In this document: positions 32,261 to 43,834 of the stretch, piece after piece
How positions within the stretch are numbered: the first letter of the stretch is position 1
Layout of the letters: each line of letters begins with the position of its first letter
NCBI GenBank assembly: GCA_028571685.1
Contig: CM053162.1
Location: 65,646,351-65,710,350, forward strand
Length of the DNA: 64,000 nt
From: Heterohyrax brucei
Lineage: Eukaryota > Chordata > Mammalia > Hyracoidea > Procaviidae
Reading direction: 5' to 3'
Notes under the pieces: model-generated
Databases searched by the model: none
The model's input: the letters and a program-made list of their open reading frames with translations, nothing else
Told to the model about the DNA's origin: nothing
Position numbers and translations under genes: made by a program

Positions 32261-32432
32261 CAAAACCAAAAAACCAAACCCAGTGCCATCGAGTCAATTC
32301 TGACTCATAGTGACCCTCTAGGACAGAGTAGAACTGCTCCACAGAGTTTCCAAAGAACACCTGCCAGATTCAAACTGCTGATTTTTTAGTTAGCAGACGT
32401 AGCCCTTAACCACTACACTACAAGGCTTTCCC
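32261..32432 (-). mobile_element. AfroSINE, short form, perfect 12-bp target duplication
   Basis: ACCAAAAAACCAAACCCAGT tail complement to CACTACACTACAAGGCTTTC head. AAATAATGTCTA is repeated exactly at 32249-32260 and 32433-32444, so insertion limits are sharp. Confidence 0.96.
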
Positions 32433-32484
32433 AAATAATGTCTATTAACAGAAAGACCATGAAATAAAGTGAAACTAAAGAGTT

Positions 32485-32532
32485 AAGGAAATCCTGGTGG
32501 TATAATGGTTATGTATTGAATCTACTGAGGGT
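32485..32532 (+). mobile_element. AfroSINE 5' fragment
   Basis: AAGGAAATCCTGGTGGTATA, ATGGTTATGTATTGAATCTA: head only. Confidence 0.65.
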
Positions 32533-32685
32533 TAAACACGTTAAATAAAGCCCATGTTGTAGCAGTAAAGTGCTCACATGAGTCCACAAAGCAAAAGGAG
32601 TTATTTGATTTCAATATTTTAAAGGATACCACATAAATTAATTATCAAAATTATACTTGCCACTCCACATTTCGACAGTTAAAAA

Positions 32686-32841
32686 AATTGCTGTTGTGTC
32701 AATTCCAACTCATAGTGACCCTACAGGACAGAATAGAACTGCCCCATAGAGTTTCCAAGGAGTGGCTGATAGATTTGAACTGCTGACTTTTTGGTTAGCT
32801 GCCACAGTAGCGCTTAACCACTACACCACCAGGGTTTCCAT
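32686..32841 (-). mobile_element. AfroSINE, short form
   Basis: TTGCTGTTGTGTCAATTCCA, CATAGAGTTTCCAAGGAGTG and ACCACTACACCACCAGGGTT. A short duplication of the AGC/GCC text lies within the head. Confidence 0.93.
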
Positions 32842-33837
32842 GAGACAGCTCAGAATACCACAGTCAATTACATGAGTATTCATGTTAAATTTAGCACTCA
32901 TTATTTGAAACAAAGGTGAATTCACATCCAAAGATTCTGTCCCATAGCCCCAAACAATTATTCTAAATTGGAAATATATAGAGAGACATTCTTTCATTTT
33001 CCATTGTTAAAGGCAATAAAACAAGACCTCAAACATAATAACATTGATTCAACATCCATAGGCAAAAGAGCCAAATCAGAATTGCAACTTCCAAAAATAA
33101 TATCTCAAATCATGCTCTGTTAGTTGCCCAATGATTTTTTTTTTTTAGCTCCCATATTCAATGATTGAAATGTAGAAAAGAAAATTAAGTGGTTTGAGGC
33201 TATTGCCTTCAAGTAATTATAAAACACACAACAGAAAGGGAAATGATACCATTAGGAACTACTTCTGGGTTTCCAACATCATAGAAAGCTAACACTATTT
33301 GGAAGGAAAAATAAAAAGACACAAGAGGTATCAATTATCTAGAATAAGATAGCTTGGTAATAAATGAGAACTATGGGATACATGGACCTGGAAGAGGGTG
33401 CGTGTGGCTCAGGAAGCAGGAAGGACATGTGGTTGACCTGTTCCCAGAGTTTCCCATAAGAACACCTCAACTCTCCACAGTTGCCTGCTCTTCTCTTCCT
33501 CTAAACACCCCTGCATCCACTTCCATCACCTTCCCAGGGCTACGGACGTTTCTAAAAAAAAATGATCAAAAGCATTTCACCAGCACACCTTGGTGCACAA
33601 AACAGGCACCATCCACAGCCTAAACAGTCTTTGAAAGGCAGGCCACACACTGTCTGTGCTCAAATCCCTTGATAGCGAATCCTGCAGGTACTAAAGAGGC
33701 CACTGGAAGGATTTTAAGTGTTCATCGTGGCCACCAGATGTCACTGTATAATAAAGAATTCTGTAATGTCCTGGCTTGTTTCTGGATAGAAAGGGCGAAA
33801 GCCTCTTTGTTGTTTGCAGCTCTCCTGCACTCAGAAC
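32842..33837. other. AT-rich intron stretch with a CTCF-like motif
   Basis: Mostly unrecognised AT-rich DNA. GTGGCCACCAGATGTCACTG at 33728-33747 has a partial CTCF motif. Confidence 0.45.
33728..33747 (+). promoter_or_regulatory. Weak CTCF-like site
   Basis: GGCCACCAGATGTCACTG follows the 5' half of the CTCF motif, but its G-rich 3' half (GGGGGC) is degraded. Confidence 0.35.
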
Positions 33838-33988
33838 AACAACAACAAAACCTTTGCTGGTGAGTCGATTCCAACTTACCACAACCCTGTAGGACAGACT
33901 AGAGCTGCACCACTGTGTTTTCAAGTAGTTACTGGAGAATTCGAATCAATAACCTTTCGGTTAATCACCATGCCACCAGGGTTTCCAG
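33838..33988 (-). mobile_element. AfroSINE, short form, diverged
   Basis: CAACAACAACAAAACCTTTG tail complement, GAGTCGATTCCAACTTACCA and CATGCCACCAGGGTTTCC. Confidence 0.88.
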
Positions 33989-34114
33989 AGTCAGCCTGGA
34001 GGAGTTGGAATTCCCAGTGTGGAAAGAGTACAAAAATTCAGAGGCACTCCGTGGGGGAAGACCTGGCGAACAGCAGGATTGCTGGGCCCAGCTACCTCTG
34101 CTGCTGGCACTGGG

Positions 34115-34288
34115 AAAATCTGCCTGGTGATACAGTGGCTAAGTGCTGCCGCTGTGAACCAAAAGGATGGTGGTTCCAATTCACCACGCGCTCCTTGGAA
34201 ACCCTGTGGAGCAGTTTAGCCCCATTATAGGGTCGCTACGAGTTGGAATTGACTCGACAGTGGTGCTTTTGGTTCAGGGTTTTGTTTC
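34115..34288 (+). mobile_element. AfroSINE, short form
   Basis: ATCTGCCTGGTGATACAGTG head, CGCTCCTTGGAAACCCTGTG, GGAATTGACTCGACAGTGGT. Head to head with the previous copy. Confidence 0.92.
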
Positions 34289-35324
34289 CAACTTCATGCA
34301 AGTGTTATCTAAAAGATTTATTGTTACTATTTAAATTTAGTAAGGTAAACACACTGAGTACATAGTAGAGGCTCAACTCACATAAAAGATATGAGACTTT
34401 CTATACATTGTAGAATTTATTTTACAGATACTGAAAACAGAGAACTACTGCATAAATTGCTGGACATTTAATAATCACCTGATAGGTAAGTATGTGAATT
34501 AAATGTCATTAAAAAAAAAAAAAAGTGCAAGAGAGTTACATCATGAAAAAAAATTAAGGGTCTCACAAGGGACTGAATGTCCTCAAGGCTGCATGATGGG
34601 AATTATAAAAATAGTTGCATTGACAGACTAAAGCTAACTGGACAACCCATTTTCTATTTCAATATGTAGCTAGAAAACACACTGTTCCCAATTCCCGGCG
34701 ATGCTCCACCCTGCAAGTGGCTCCCCTGGCACCCCTCTTCGCAGCCCCACCCCCACTGCGCACTTCCCACGCTCCTCTCGTCCCCGCATCCGTCACCTGC
34801 CTGCCTACCTGCACTGCCCCAGTCAAGCTCGTGTCTACCCTGCCACCAGAGGGAGCTCTAGGGACACAAGCAGCACCGGCCATTCGCCTGCTTAGGGCTG
34901 CCAGCGCCCTCCTAAGGCTTTCAGGGCACAGCCACGCCTCTGGAAAGGCCTGCGAGGCTCCGCAGCCTGGGCCGCCCGCTCAGCGCTTCCGCAGGGTCTC
35001 CTGCGGCATGCTCGCCCCAGCTGTGGGCTCTGGCTCTGCCTGCCGTCTGCGCCCTCTGCACACCCACACTCTGCTCGCAGCGACGTGCCTTCTCCCCGAG
35101 GTACACTCGTTCACACTTCGTCAGGCTCATGATTGCACTTGATCAAGTTAATTACTACTTACCCTTCAGACTCAGCTCAAGCACTGGCCCCCCCAGGAAA
35201 GCAAGGATTTCACCCTCCACGAACCTCTCCTAGCTCCCTGCGGCTGAGTTAAGGTCCTGCTGCTACCCAGACTCACCTCAGAAGAAACACCTCAATAAAA
35301 TGTTGTCGATGTTAACAGAAACAG
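34289..35324. other. Intron stretch with a GC-rich block
   Basis: 34690-35110 is GC-rich (CTCCGCAGCCTGGGCCGCCC) with moderate CpG, though less than at 6205-6595. Text at about 35160-35230 (CTTCAGACTCAGCTCAAGCA, CCAGGAAAGC) is weakly L2-like. No gene was recognised. Confidence 0.45.
34841..34860 (+). promoter_or_regulatory. CTCF-like site
   Basis: TGCCACCAGAGGGAGCTCTA matches the CTCF consensus at nearly every strong position (CCACCAGAGGGAG). Forward orientation. Confidence 0.55.
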
Positions 35325-35441
35325 AAAGACCTGGTGACCTACCTCTGACAGGCAAGCCACTGAGAAAATTGTGGAGCACAGTTCTACTCCAACACAAGTG
35401 GGGTCGCTGGGAGTCACAGTCAGCTTAATAGAGTCTGTTTT
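35325..35441 (+). mobile_element. AfroSINE 3' part, long form
   Basis: GACCTGGTGACCTACCTCTG, GTGGAGCACAGTTCTACTCC and GGTCGCTGGGAGTCACAGTC. Confidence 0.78.
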
Positions 35442-36545
35442 CTTCTTCTTTTTAAATAGATGTAAGTGTACAACGCAGAATCCATGCATTGCTGTAACTG
35501 ACACTGTTCACCTGTGGTTTCTTCCGCCACACATCATGCTGCTTGATTTGTAGAACCTTGCCTGGTGCATGATAAATTCCCAACAAATAATCTTAAGCTA
35601 CCCCATGAGGCTAAAATCCAAGGCTTAGTGAAGTCATCCAAATAATGCAGTCACTGCAGTGCCGTGGCTGGCTTTTCTGTGGCCTTTCTAGCAATAGTCT
35701 CCTAACTCTCACCTAAATGATGGGGCAAGACTCTGCAGAGATGGTCATCACGGCCCCACACGGGGACTGGTTTTGTTTTCCTATTCCTCTGAGCTTGAAA
35801 TGAGCCACTCTCAAGGCAGGAAGGAAAGGAGAATCCCACGCTACCAAGGCAGAACATTGACTGCACCATGGCAAGAGCATAAGAAGGAGAAGCTATCATC
35901 CTGTGGACCCAGAATCCCTGTGCTGAGAAGCTTCTGGAAGCAGGAGACCAAAACAAAGCGAGCTAGAACCCTAAAGACGGTGCAAAGTCAAGGTAGGAGA
36001 GACCCAGTGAGAGTGACCCAGCAGCAGGAGTTGGCACAGTGGACTTTCTGGCTCACGGAGAGAGAAAGTTGAGTGTCTCTGGGCAGAGGCCGAGGGCCAA
36101 GGAGAGGCCTGCTGTAAGCACAGCTAAGAGGCTGTCCTGAAGGAAGAAGGGCATCCAGAGCCTGAACTGTAGTCCGTAACCCCCCTAATAAGCCCCATAA
36201 TCATGAGCATGGTTTAGGAGCTCTGTGTAGGCAACGCAATAAATTACTGAACCCAGCAAAGAAGTAGAGAGTGTGTGGATGGAAAGGTGGGCCTCAGAAC
36301 CGGTACAGATGGTGGAGAGATGAGGCACATCTGACCTCCACCTCACAGGAGTTGGCCTTGGCCTGTTGACCTTGATTCTCTCTGCCCTGTGAAGAGGTCA
36401 GATGTTGTTTTTACACACATAGTTATAGGAAGAGCTTGGAGTAACAGCCAGACACCTGAATGCAAGTCCTGGACCTTTTTTCAGTATTTAGATACTGCTT
36501 CCAAACCACAATTAAATGGGAATTATTACAAAATCATATAAAAGT
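35442..36545. other. Intron stretch, one possible old 3' end
   Basis: CTTGCCTGGTGCATGATAAA and TTCCCAACAAATAA at about 35552-35590 look like an L2/MIR 3' end. 35760-36420 looks like middle-repetitive DNA (CCCCATAATCATGAGCATGG) but I cannot assign a family. Confidence 0.4.
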
Positions 36546-36686
36546 CAAAACCAAGCCTACTGCCATTGAACCATCACAGAATCAGACTGTCACATCTTTC
36601 TCCTCCAGAAGAGTTGGTGGGCTCCACCTCCCGACCTTGATCTGTTAGCAGCTGAGCACTTAACCACTGTATCACCACAGCTTCTT
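36546..36686 (-). mobile_element. AfroSINE, long form with internal deletion
   Basis: AAACCAAGCCTACTGCCATT tail complement is joined directly to AATCAGACTGTCACATCTTT of the extra block, then TTAGCAGCTGAGCACTTAAC. Confidence 0.83.
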
Positions 36687-37689
36687 TCCTAAGCATACAG
36701 CAGAGACAGTTATTAAGATGTATTAATACAAGTGTTAAATAAAAGGATAAAATGAAGTATGCATGCCAACCATTAAAAAACAGAAAAATCTGGCCTTAAC
36801 ATAGGCAGCAATTTCCTGAGTTTGCCTTTGAATCTTTTTAGTAACGGAAGTAGGAACATGTGATTGTTTTTTCAAAGTTAAATGGCTCTGGATTTGCTTA
36901 CTAGCTTTCTTTTAGGTTCATTTGGTCCCCATCTTCCCAATTGCTTTAGACCACTTTTGCCACATCTTGCATGATCTCAAATTCATGTTCACAGTGTTTT
37001 CTAAGGCTCTCCCCTCTCCTCCCTCCAAGCCTGATCTCAAGGCAACTTAGGGTACAGGAAACCTGCAATCTTCTTCACCAAATATGGTGGCACCCAGTTG
37101 TCCTGTGGTCAGGATCACCTTATGGACTGCCAAGGAAATAAGGCTGGATACAGGTTTGCTTGATAAATTACTATTCAAAGGCCACAGCCAGAGGAAAGAC
37201 TGGAACAGGTAAGAGGATGTGACAGTCTGCTTCTCCAAGATAACATTCCTCCTTCCCTGGTGTTGCCGAGACCGCATGTGGTAAACAAGAGTCCTCGCAC
37301 CAGCCAGAATTCTCTTAAGGAACAAGGGTTTCTCCAGAAGCACCAATCTGTTTTTAGCAACAAAAGGAACAAATGATTTATTACGTTATTCAAAAGGTAT
37401 AAGTGATATTTGGAATAGGAAGAGCAAAAAGAAAATACCACCTTTTTTCTTCTTCCAAAGTCATGCATTTGAGCCTATGACTTAGTTTATCCACAGAGCA
37501 CTCCAGATTTCCACAGTAACTGTATTCCAGTCCAAAATCCACACGCCCCTATGTGGGGTCACTAATAAATCTATCTGTCTACCTACTTTACTATTTATGT
37601 CTGCATCTATTTATTTTATTAATAGATTATGTCATTTATTAATAAAATTATCTTATTAATTCATTTGCTTGTTTAAATAAAATGAAAAA
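36687..37689. other. Intron stretch, AT-rich with TCTA/TTTA text
   Basis: 37560-37650 is a degenerate TCTA/TATT simple repeat. The remainder is unrecognised. Confidence 0.45.
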
Positions 37690-37841
37690 GAAAAGCCACC
37701 TAGTCAATTCTGACTCACAGTGACCCTACAAGACAGAGTAGAACTGCCCCATAGAGTTTCCAAGGAGTGCCCAGTGAATCTGAATTGCCAATCTTTTGGT
37801 TAGCAACTGTCGCACTTAACCATTACATGCCAGGGTTTCCT
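37690..37841 (-). mobile_element. AfroSINE, short form
   Basis: AAGCCACCTAGTCAATTCTG, CATAGAGTTTCCAAGGAGTG and CATTACATGCCAGGGTTTCC. Confidence 0.92.
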
Positions 37842-38842
37842 TAATATTTTGGGGTGCTCAAAAACCTCATCTATACCCTGAAGAGAACTGGGGACCTGCT
37901 ATGATGTGAATGAAGGCTGCCAGCTGACCTGTTATGTTAAACGTCATCCACTAGACAGGGTCTCCTGTACTGTCTGTCCGCAGCTGAGAAAAACCCACAT
38001 TTGGGGTAAGCTGTGGAGAGTGCCCACTGAGGCATGGAGCTTCTCCCTGGGGAGTGATTCCCTTGTCCTGGGAAGGTCCCCCCGTCCCCTCATCCTGCTC
38101 ATCTTAAATGTTTCCTGCTCTCACTGGCCTGTGCTGCAGAGGTCCCCTCAGGCCTTAGGCTCACATTCTGGCATTTCCATCTTTGAACACCAGTCAACAA
38201 GAGGCTTCAGGAGTCCCCAGGTGACGCCAATGGTTCCTGCCTTTGGCTGCTAAGCAAAAGGTTGGATTGCCACTGGTTTCCTGGGTTTCGGGGACTTACG
38301 ATCAGATCAGAAATAGAAAGCAATGTACATAGGACCAAAATTTAGGGTGCGAAAAAGGAGAAAATCTAAGAAGGGGAGGTAGGAAAAATTAGGAACGGAT
38401 AGAAAGTAAAAAGAGCTTAGGTCCAGCTGGCACACTGTGGTGACGTTCAGCTCAGGGTGGCCTAGACCAGAATGCCTTAGTTTTGAAATGTAGAAATTTA
38501 AATCTTCAGAGTGATATCCGAAGTAATATAAACAGCAGGGATGGTAAACACTGTTAAATGTCTGTCTCTTTCCTGCTGAGAACGAGGAAGTTAAAACGCA
38601 CAGATTTCATGAGCAAGATGTCCCTAGAGAACTCAGGGAGGGGGTCCCAGAGGAAGAACAAAGGGGAACAGAAGTCAGAGGATGATGCTGAGAGAGGAAA
38701 GAGCGGAGCTAAGAAAGAGAAGCAAAGACTAAAATCCACTTTTTTAAAGACTGTTACAAAAAGAAAAGAGAATGAAAATATGAGAATATGGTAAATACAG
38801 CAGCCTGATACTGGGTTACCATTATTATGCTGTAGAAAGTTG
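37842..38842. other. Intron stretch, one SINE head fragment
   Basis: GCCTTTGGCTGCTAAGCAAA followed by AGGTTGGA at about 38238-38266 is a plus-strand AfroSINE head piece. Nothing else was recognised. Confidence 0.45.
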
Positions 38843-38995
38843 TTGTGTGTTGTGAAATCTATTCCAACTCTTTGCAACCCTAGAGAGCACAGCAGAACTG
38901 CCTCACAAAGTTTCCAAGGAGGGGCTGGTGGATTTGAACCGCCGACCTTTGGGTTTGCAGCTGCAGTGCTCAGCCACTGCATTACAAGGCTGCAG
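38843..38995 (-). mobile_element. AfroSINE, short form
   Basis: TTGTGAAATCTATTCCAACT, GGATTTGAACCGCCGACCTT and CACTGCATTACAAGGCTGC. Confidence 0.88.
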
Positions 38996-39732
38996 CATAG
39001 GAAGACACCTTCTGTGGGTAGAAGGGAGCGACCAAGCAGAGGATAAATGGACTGGGCAAGAAGAAAACAATGACCGGTCAAGCTCATTCCCAGGGCAAGT
39101 CAGAAAGGGAGACAGCTAAGATGTGTGAAAAACTTCAAGTCAGAGGAACACAAGAAAAGGTTTACCGTTTGATGTAAAAAAAAAAAAAAAGGGAATGACC
39201 ACAGAACTTAAAGACAAGATCAGGAATGGCGTCAATTTCAGCTTTTCCAAAGTAGCTTCATCTACAAAAGACGTTTCCAAAATAAAAAAGTTTTGAAAAC
39301 AAGACATTTTTTAATGAAATTAAATAATAATAATAATCTGTAGGAATAGCTTTTTTCTCTCTCTCCCCTCAAAACTTTTCAGGAAGTTAAAACTGACTTC
39401 ACAATTTACTTCTGAGCAGTCTCTTTTTCTCTGGTCTTTTTAGTATTCCACGGGAATTACTTTCACTGCATATAATTACCACTTCAAGCTAGCACATTTT
39501 AAACAGAGGCTGAGTTCTCCATTGATTAGCAATCATTTTCCTTTCTGCAATTGTATCATTAGAGACTTTCTTGACAGTTTCAAGGTTTTTAATGCTTTTT
39601 TTCCCCACCATTCTTTTAAATCACGACATCAGAAAATAGGTCACTAAGCACTGAGTTAACATTAAATGATGCCTATAAAAATCAACCCTGTAATTTAGAC
39701 AAATAAATATAAAAACACTCATGTTTTACCCA
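38996..39732. other. AT-rich repeat-free stretch
   Basis: Contains a 14-base A run at 39177 and AATAATAATAAT at about 39322. 39440-39600 is AT-rich with TGATTAGCAATCATT-type homeodomain-like text. No repeat family was recognised. Confidence 0.45.
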
Positions 39733-39925
39733 GGTGCCTGGGTGGCATAGTAGTTAAGTGCTTGGCTGCTAACCGAAAGGTTGATGTTGGAGCCCACCAG
39801 TCAGTCCTCAGACAAAAGATGTGGCAGTCAGCTTCTGTAAAGATTTGCAGCTTGGGAAACTCTCTGGGGCCATTCTACCCTGTCCTGTAGGGTTGCTTTG
39901 AATTTGAAGGTAGTGGGTTTGCAGC
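39733..39925 (+). mobile_element. AfroSINE, long form
   Basis: GGTGCCTGGGTGGCATAGTA head, TGGCTGCTAACCGAAAGGTT, GTGGCAGTCAGCTTCTGTAA and GGTTGCTTTGAATTTGAAGG. Confidence 0.92.
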
Positions 39926-40566
39926 TGGAAGTCTTCACCTGACCCTGTGACAGCTATTAAGCTCTCAGCTACTTCTACACCTTATCCCAATAAAACCAGT
40001 TTGATGCATTCATGACTATTAACAGGAAGCAAGTTATCAATTCAGTTTTAGGCATATTAGCTATTCTGACTATAAAAAAATATATGTTCTATATCTATGG
40101 TTCCTTTCATTTCAGAATCTCAAAGATATTTTGCTGTTTTAAATATTAATTGTACTGGCAAGCCTCTAAACCAAGAAACATGAAGATATGGAGCCGAAAA
40201 TTTCAATCACAGGAAGTCTGAGTTTTTCACCCAATGTACTGTTATTTCTTTAGTATCTTACAAAAGCGTCATTACTCAAGACTTATGTCTATGAATTCCA
40301 AATCATTTTTAATTAAATATGCCTGGAAAATAAAATAATACCAAATTATTAATCATGTAACTGTGGAACAGGAATATATAATTCTGTTATAAAGATAGAT
40401 TATTCTTTAATGATGGAGTTTTAACTGTCATTAAGGACTGTACAAGAAAACTGATGTCGGAAGTGATGGACAGACTATAACTAGTTAATTACTATAGATG
40501 TGGTAATATTTAAGACTGTCCTACTAACACTACAACTTTTGAGAAAACTAAAAAATCAAATAGAAA
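39926..40566. other. AT-rich repeat-free stretch
   Basis: No repeat or gene recognised. Confidence 0.45.
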
Positions 40567-40608
40567 TCAAATCCATTGACGTCAAGTCAATTCCAACCAG
40601 GGTTTCCT
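40567..40608 (-). mobile_element. AfroSINE remnant with only tail and head
   Basis: ATCAAATCCATTGACGTCAA and GTCAATTCCAACC (tail complement) are fused straight to AGGGTTTCC (head complement), so the whole body is deleted. Confidence 0.75.
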
Positions 40609-40854
40609 TTGAGAAAACATTTCAGTTAAACTGTACTTAGCAAATGATAATTTGTAAGGAATCACATCAAAAGGAATTACTATCTTTGAAATACTACTTT
40701 GGACAACTTCACAAGTTGATTTTCTTTCAACTTCTGAAATGGAAAAGTTTAAATATTAAAGAATACTTTGTTTGAATTATAAAGTTTGAGAACAGGTAAA
40801 CAGACAGACATAGATACACAGAAAAACAAATAGCTAGGTACAAACATATGTAAA

Positions 40855-41014
40855 ACAAAGTCACTGTGGTCGAGCCAATTCACACTCATAGTGACCATGT
40901 AGGATAGAGTATAACTGCCACATAGAGTTTCCAAGGTGCACCTGTTGGATATGAACTTCCAACCTTTTGGTTAGCAGCTATACCACTTAAAAACTATGCC
41001 ACGAGGGTTTCCAG
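40855..41014 (-). mobile_element. AfroSINE, short form
   Basis: AAACAAAGTCACTGTGGTCG tail complement, AGAGTTTCCAAGGTGCACCT, AACTATGCCACGAGGGTTTC. Confidence 0.92.
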
Positions 41015-41018
41015 GATG

Positions 41019-41090
41019 TGGGGGTGTGTGTGTGGGTGTGTGTGTGTGTATGTGTGTGTGTGTGTGTATACTCGTATGTATGTGTATATA
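41019..41090. repeat. (TG)n microsatellite with TA interruptions
   Basis: GGGGGTGTGTGTGTGGGTGT continuing to TGTGTGTGTGTATACTCGTA. It starts directly at the head of the adjacent SINE. Confidence 0.92.
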
Positions 41091-41931
41091 TCACTTCAAG
41101 CATAACTGGATTTTACTGAAAAGACCATGCCTTATAAACACATTTGTAACAGTTACATTACATGTTCATCTCCCAAAGCCTTATTTGTCCAGCGTAAGGA
41201 GATACCACAACAGCACAAGTTCAAAGTTACCAGGTTGACATACTCTGGCACTAGGCTTTCCTTACATGGCCTTAAGTGTGATTTTATGAATTCAAAGCTT
41301 ATGTCACATCATAGGCACGCCTCCACCATTAAATTCCCAGGGACAGAAGCTGCTCTGGATGGCAATGGCCTGGGTGCAGCCTGGGAAGCTGCAGTCATCA
41401 TCCCCTTGGGCAGAAGGTGGCAGCAGTGGACAGGTCTGGACTGTCATTCCAGGCGTTAGCCACATGCTCTACTTCTGCTCTACTATCTTCTCTTGTCTAC
41501 ATTTTTATGTGTTACTACTCTGATTATAAAATAAATGATTAGGATGTTATCATCCCAAAATCTGACTAAACAACATATTCTTTTTAAAATAATTTTAAAA
41601 GCACCCTTTCATAAACACTTTGACATTTCACACTGTTTCTAATTTCCTATTCTGTGTAATTGATGGACCATTTTTTTCGTTTTAACACACACTTTTAAAA
41701 TTAATGTGACATTATACTGCGTTAGTCTCTGAAAGCATAACATTTTATTTTCCTTAAAAGATGGTTTCATGCATTCTGTATGCCAGAAAAATCTTTATGA
41801 TCCCTCTGTCAAGTTTCAAAAGAAACCTCTCAGAATAACTGGTATAAAAACAAGTGACCAGGTTAGCAGTAACAGGTTCCCTATGCAGGATCATAATACT
41901 ATTTACCAAAGAGGAGAATTTGTCCCTATAC
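41091..41931. other. Intron stretch without recognised element
   Basis: Nothing recognised. Confidence 0.45.
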
Positions 41932-42099
41932 AAAAACCAAACCAAATCCATTGCCATAGAGTCAATTCCAACTCATAGCAACACTGCTGGACAGACTAGA
42001 CACTGTCTCACGTCATTTCTAACGAGCACCTGGTGGACTTGAACTGCTGACCTTTTGGTGAGTTGCCACAACACTGAACCACTACGCCAGGGTTTCCCA
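41932..42099 (-). mobile_element. AfroSINE, short form
   Basis: AAACCAAACCAAATCCATTG tail complement, AACGAGCACCTGGTGGACTT, CACTACGCCAGGGTTTCCC. Confidence 0.93.
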
Positions 42100-43028
42100 T
42101 CCTTCTTTAGGTCCTCTGCATTTATGTCAGATTTATTTCTCACAAATACAGAGAAATCTAATACTGTTATGTAATAAAATAAAGCTAACAAAACTATTTT
42201 TGTTTTCTTTTATGAATGGGATTCTTTCCTCATTATTCTAATTATTTTTATATAGAGAAATCAAGTGACTTTTGTACACTGACTTTATAATGAATCACCT
42301 TATTGACTCTTTTACCAGCTCTAAATGATTTCCAATTGTCTCCTGAAATTTTATTAATATAGTCATTTATTATTATTGACTTTTATGAATATAATCATGT
42401 CATTTATCATCACATTGAAACTTCATTTAAAAAAAAAAAAACATGAAATAACACATGGCCTGAGTTCAAAACACATTTTTTTTTTCTCCTTAAAACTTAG
42501 GGAAAGATGGGAGCACCTTATGGAAACTGTGAAGAACTATCTGAATATAAAGTGTTATAACTACTCTTCAATTACATAATGCATATTAACGCTTTTAATA
42601 ATCAATGTTTGACTCCTGACACTCTATTTCTAGCATCGAGTCATCTCCCACCAAAACTGCAGTGAAAATATCTAAGAGCAATCTCCTCATCTCTCTCCAT
42701 GGCCATTACGCAGTCAGTTTTTTTGTTCTATGAATTCTGTAGTTTTATCACCTACATGGTGCTTAATACCTGCCAGGCACTCCCCTCCCTTGAGGAAAAC
42801 AGATCCCTTGAAAGAGATACAGATTATTTACCAATATCTGTAGCCTGCTAAGTCACCAACACATGAAAGCTCTCAGTGAGCCAAAGATAGATTCAACTGA
42901 ATCCAGACTTCTCATCCCTGTCACAGCTAAGTAAGGGCTGCCATCCTAGGGTACTGATGGCATCCTTCTCATTCATTTTGATGCCCAGTCTACCACTTAG
43001 GCCCAGTGAGCCACCCTCCTACTCCATG
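42100..43028. other. AT-rich intron stretch
   Basis: A run at 42429 and T run at 42477. No recognised element. Confidence 0.45.
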
Positions 43029-43083
43029 CTGTGATCTTTTGTTTAGTTGCTAAACACTTTAACCACCGTGCCACCAGGGCCGC
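43029..43083 (-). mobile_element. AfroSINE head fragment
   Basis: GATCTTTTGTTTAGTTGCTA, AACCACCGTGCCACCAGGGC: only the 5' third is present. Confidence 0.75.
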
Positions 43084-43427
43084 TGTAGGGGAAAAACCCC
43101 AGAAATGACAAGTGTGCAATTCTGGTCATTCATTCATCACCACTGGGACCAGCAGAGGTGCTAGTTACTGACACCTCTGCCTTGTATCACCCAGAGTGGG
43201 CACTCCAAGACAGCAAGATGTGATCCTAGATGGGATCAGAGGGTGAGGAGTCTGTGTGTCACCGACTTAAAATGAAGAAATCGAGGACGATTCCACACCA
43301 AGGCACAATGCGGGGGGGGGCAACCTACACCACGGCTGCCCATACACTTACCTCTCTGATAATAAAGATGCTCATCTAAACGACGAATAATGCTATGCTC
43401 ACATTTACAAGGACTTCTGCATGGACA

Positions 43428-43588
43428 GAATCCCTGGTGGCATAGTGGCTAAGTGCTATGGCTGCTAACCAGAAGGTCAACAGTTCAAATCCACCAGGTG
43501 TTCCTTGGTAACTTTACTGGGGCAGTTCCACTCAGTTCTGTAGGGTTGCTATGAGTTGGAATAGACTCAAAATCAGGGAGTTTTCTAC
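43428..43588 (+). mobile_element. AfroSINE, short form
   Basis: AGAATCCCTGGTGGCATAGT head, CTATGGCTGCTAACCAGAAG and GTTGCTATGAGTTGGAATAG. It lies about 250 bases from the donor of the 89-codon exon. Confidence 0.93.
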
Positions 43589-43834
43589 TTGGATAGGATA
43601 AGGATCTCCCGAACACAGCTGTTCGTTCCTTTAAAGACAAATATAGTAGGATTGGCCAGTATCTTGGATTGCAAATAACTGAAATCTACTCTACAGTTCA
43701 TTTTATCATCCAGGGCCTCCAAGAAGGGAACACAAAAAATACTCGACGTACACTGTCACGGCGGCCCTCCAACCCCTATGCATTCTCTTCAGTGCAAGCC
43801 TGTGCCCCTTCGTGTAGGCCACCCAGATGCTTAC

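Larger units (their letters stand above)
470..43834 (-). other. CTNNA2: CTNNA2 long intron between the 89- and 68-codon exons
   Basis: This 43,365-base intron is bounded by the GTAAGC donor at 43829-43834 and the TTGCAG acceptor at 470-475, and it separates two phase-0 exons. Roughly half is recognisable transposable-element sequence. I found no other exon-like reading frame in it with family resemblance, and no nested gene. The known nested gene of this locus in human, LRRTM1, lies in a CTNNA2 intron in antisense orientation. It is not inside this intron copy. Confidence 0.95.

Noticed and set aside
34717-35142. 141-residue plus-strand frame in a GC-rich block
   Set aside because: Low-complexity Ala/Pro/Leu text with no domain, explained by base composition.
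38554-39087. 177-residue minus-strand frame
   Set aside because: It runs through an AfroSINE (KVGGSNPPAPPWKLCEAVLL is SINE-derived) and intron.
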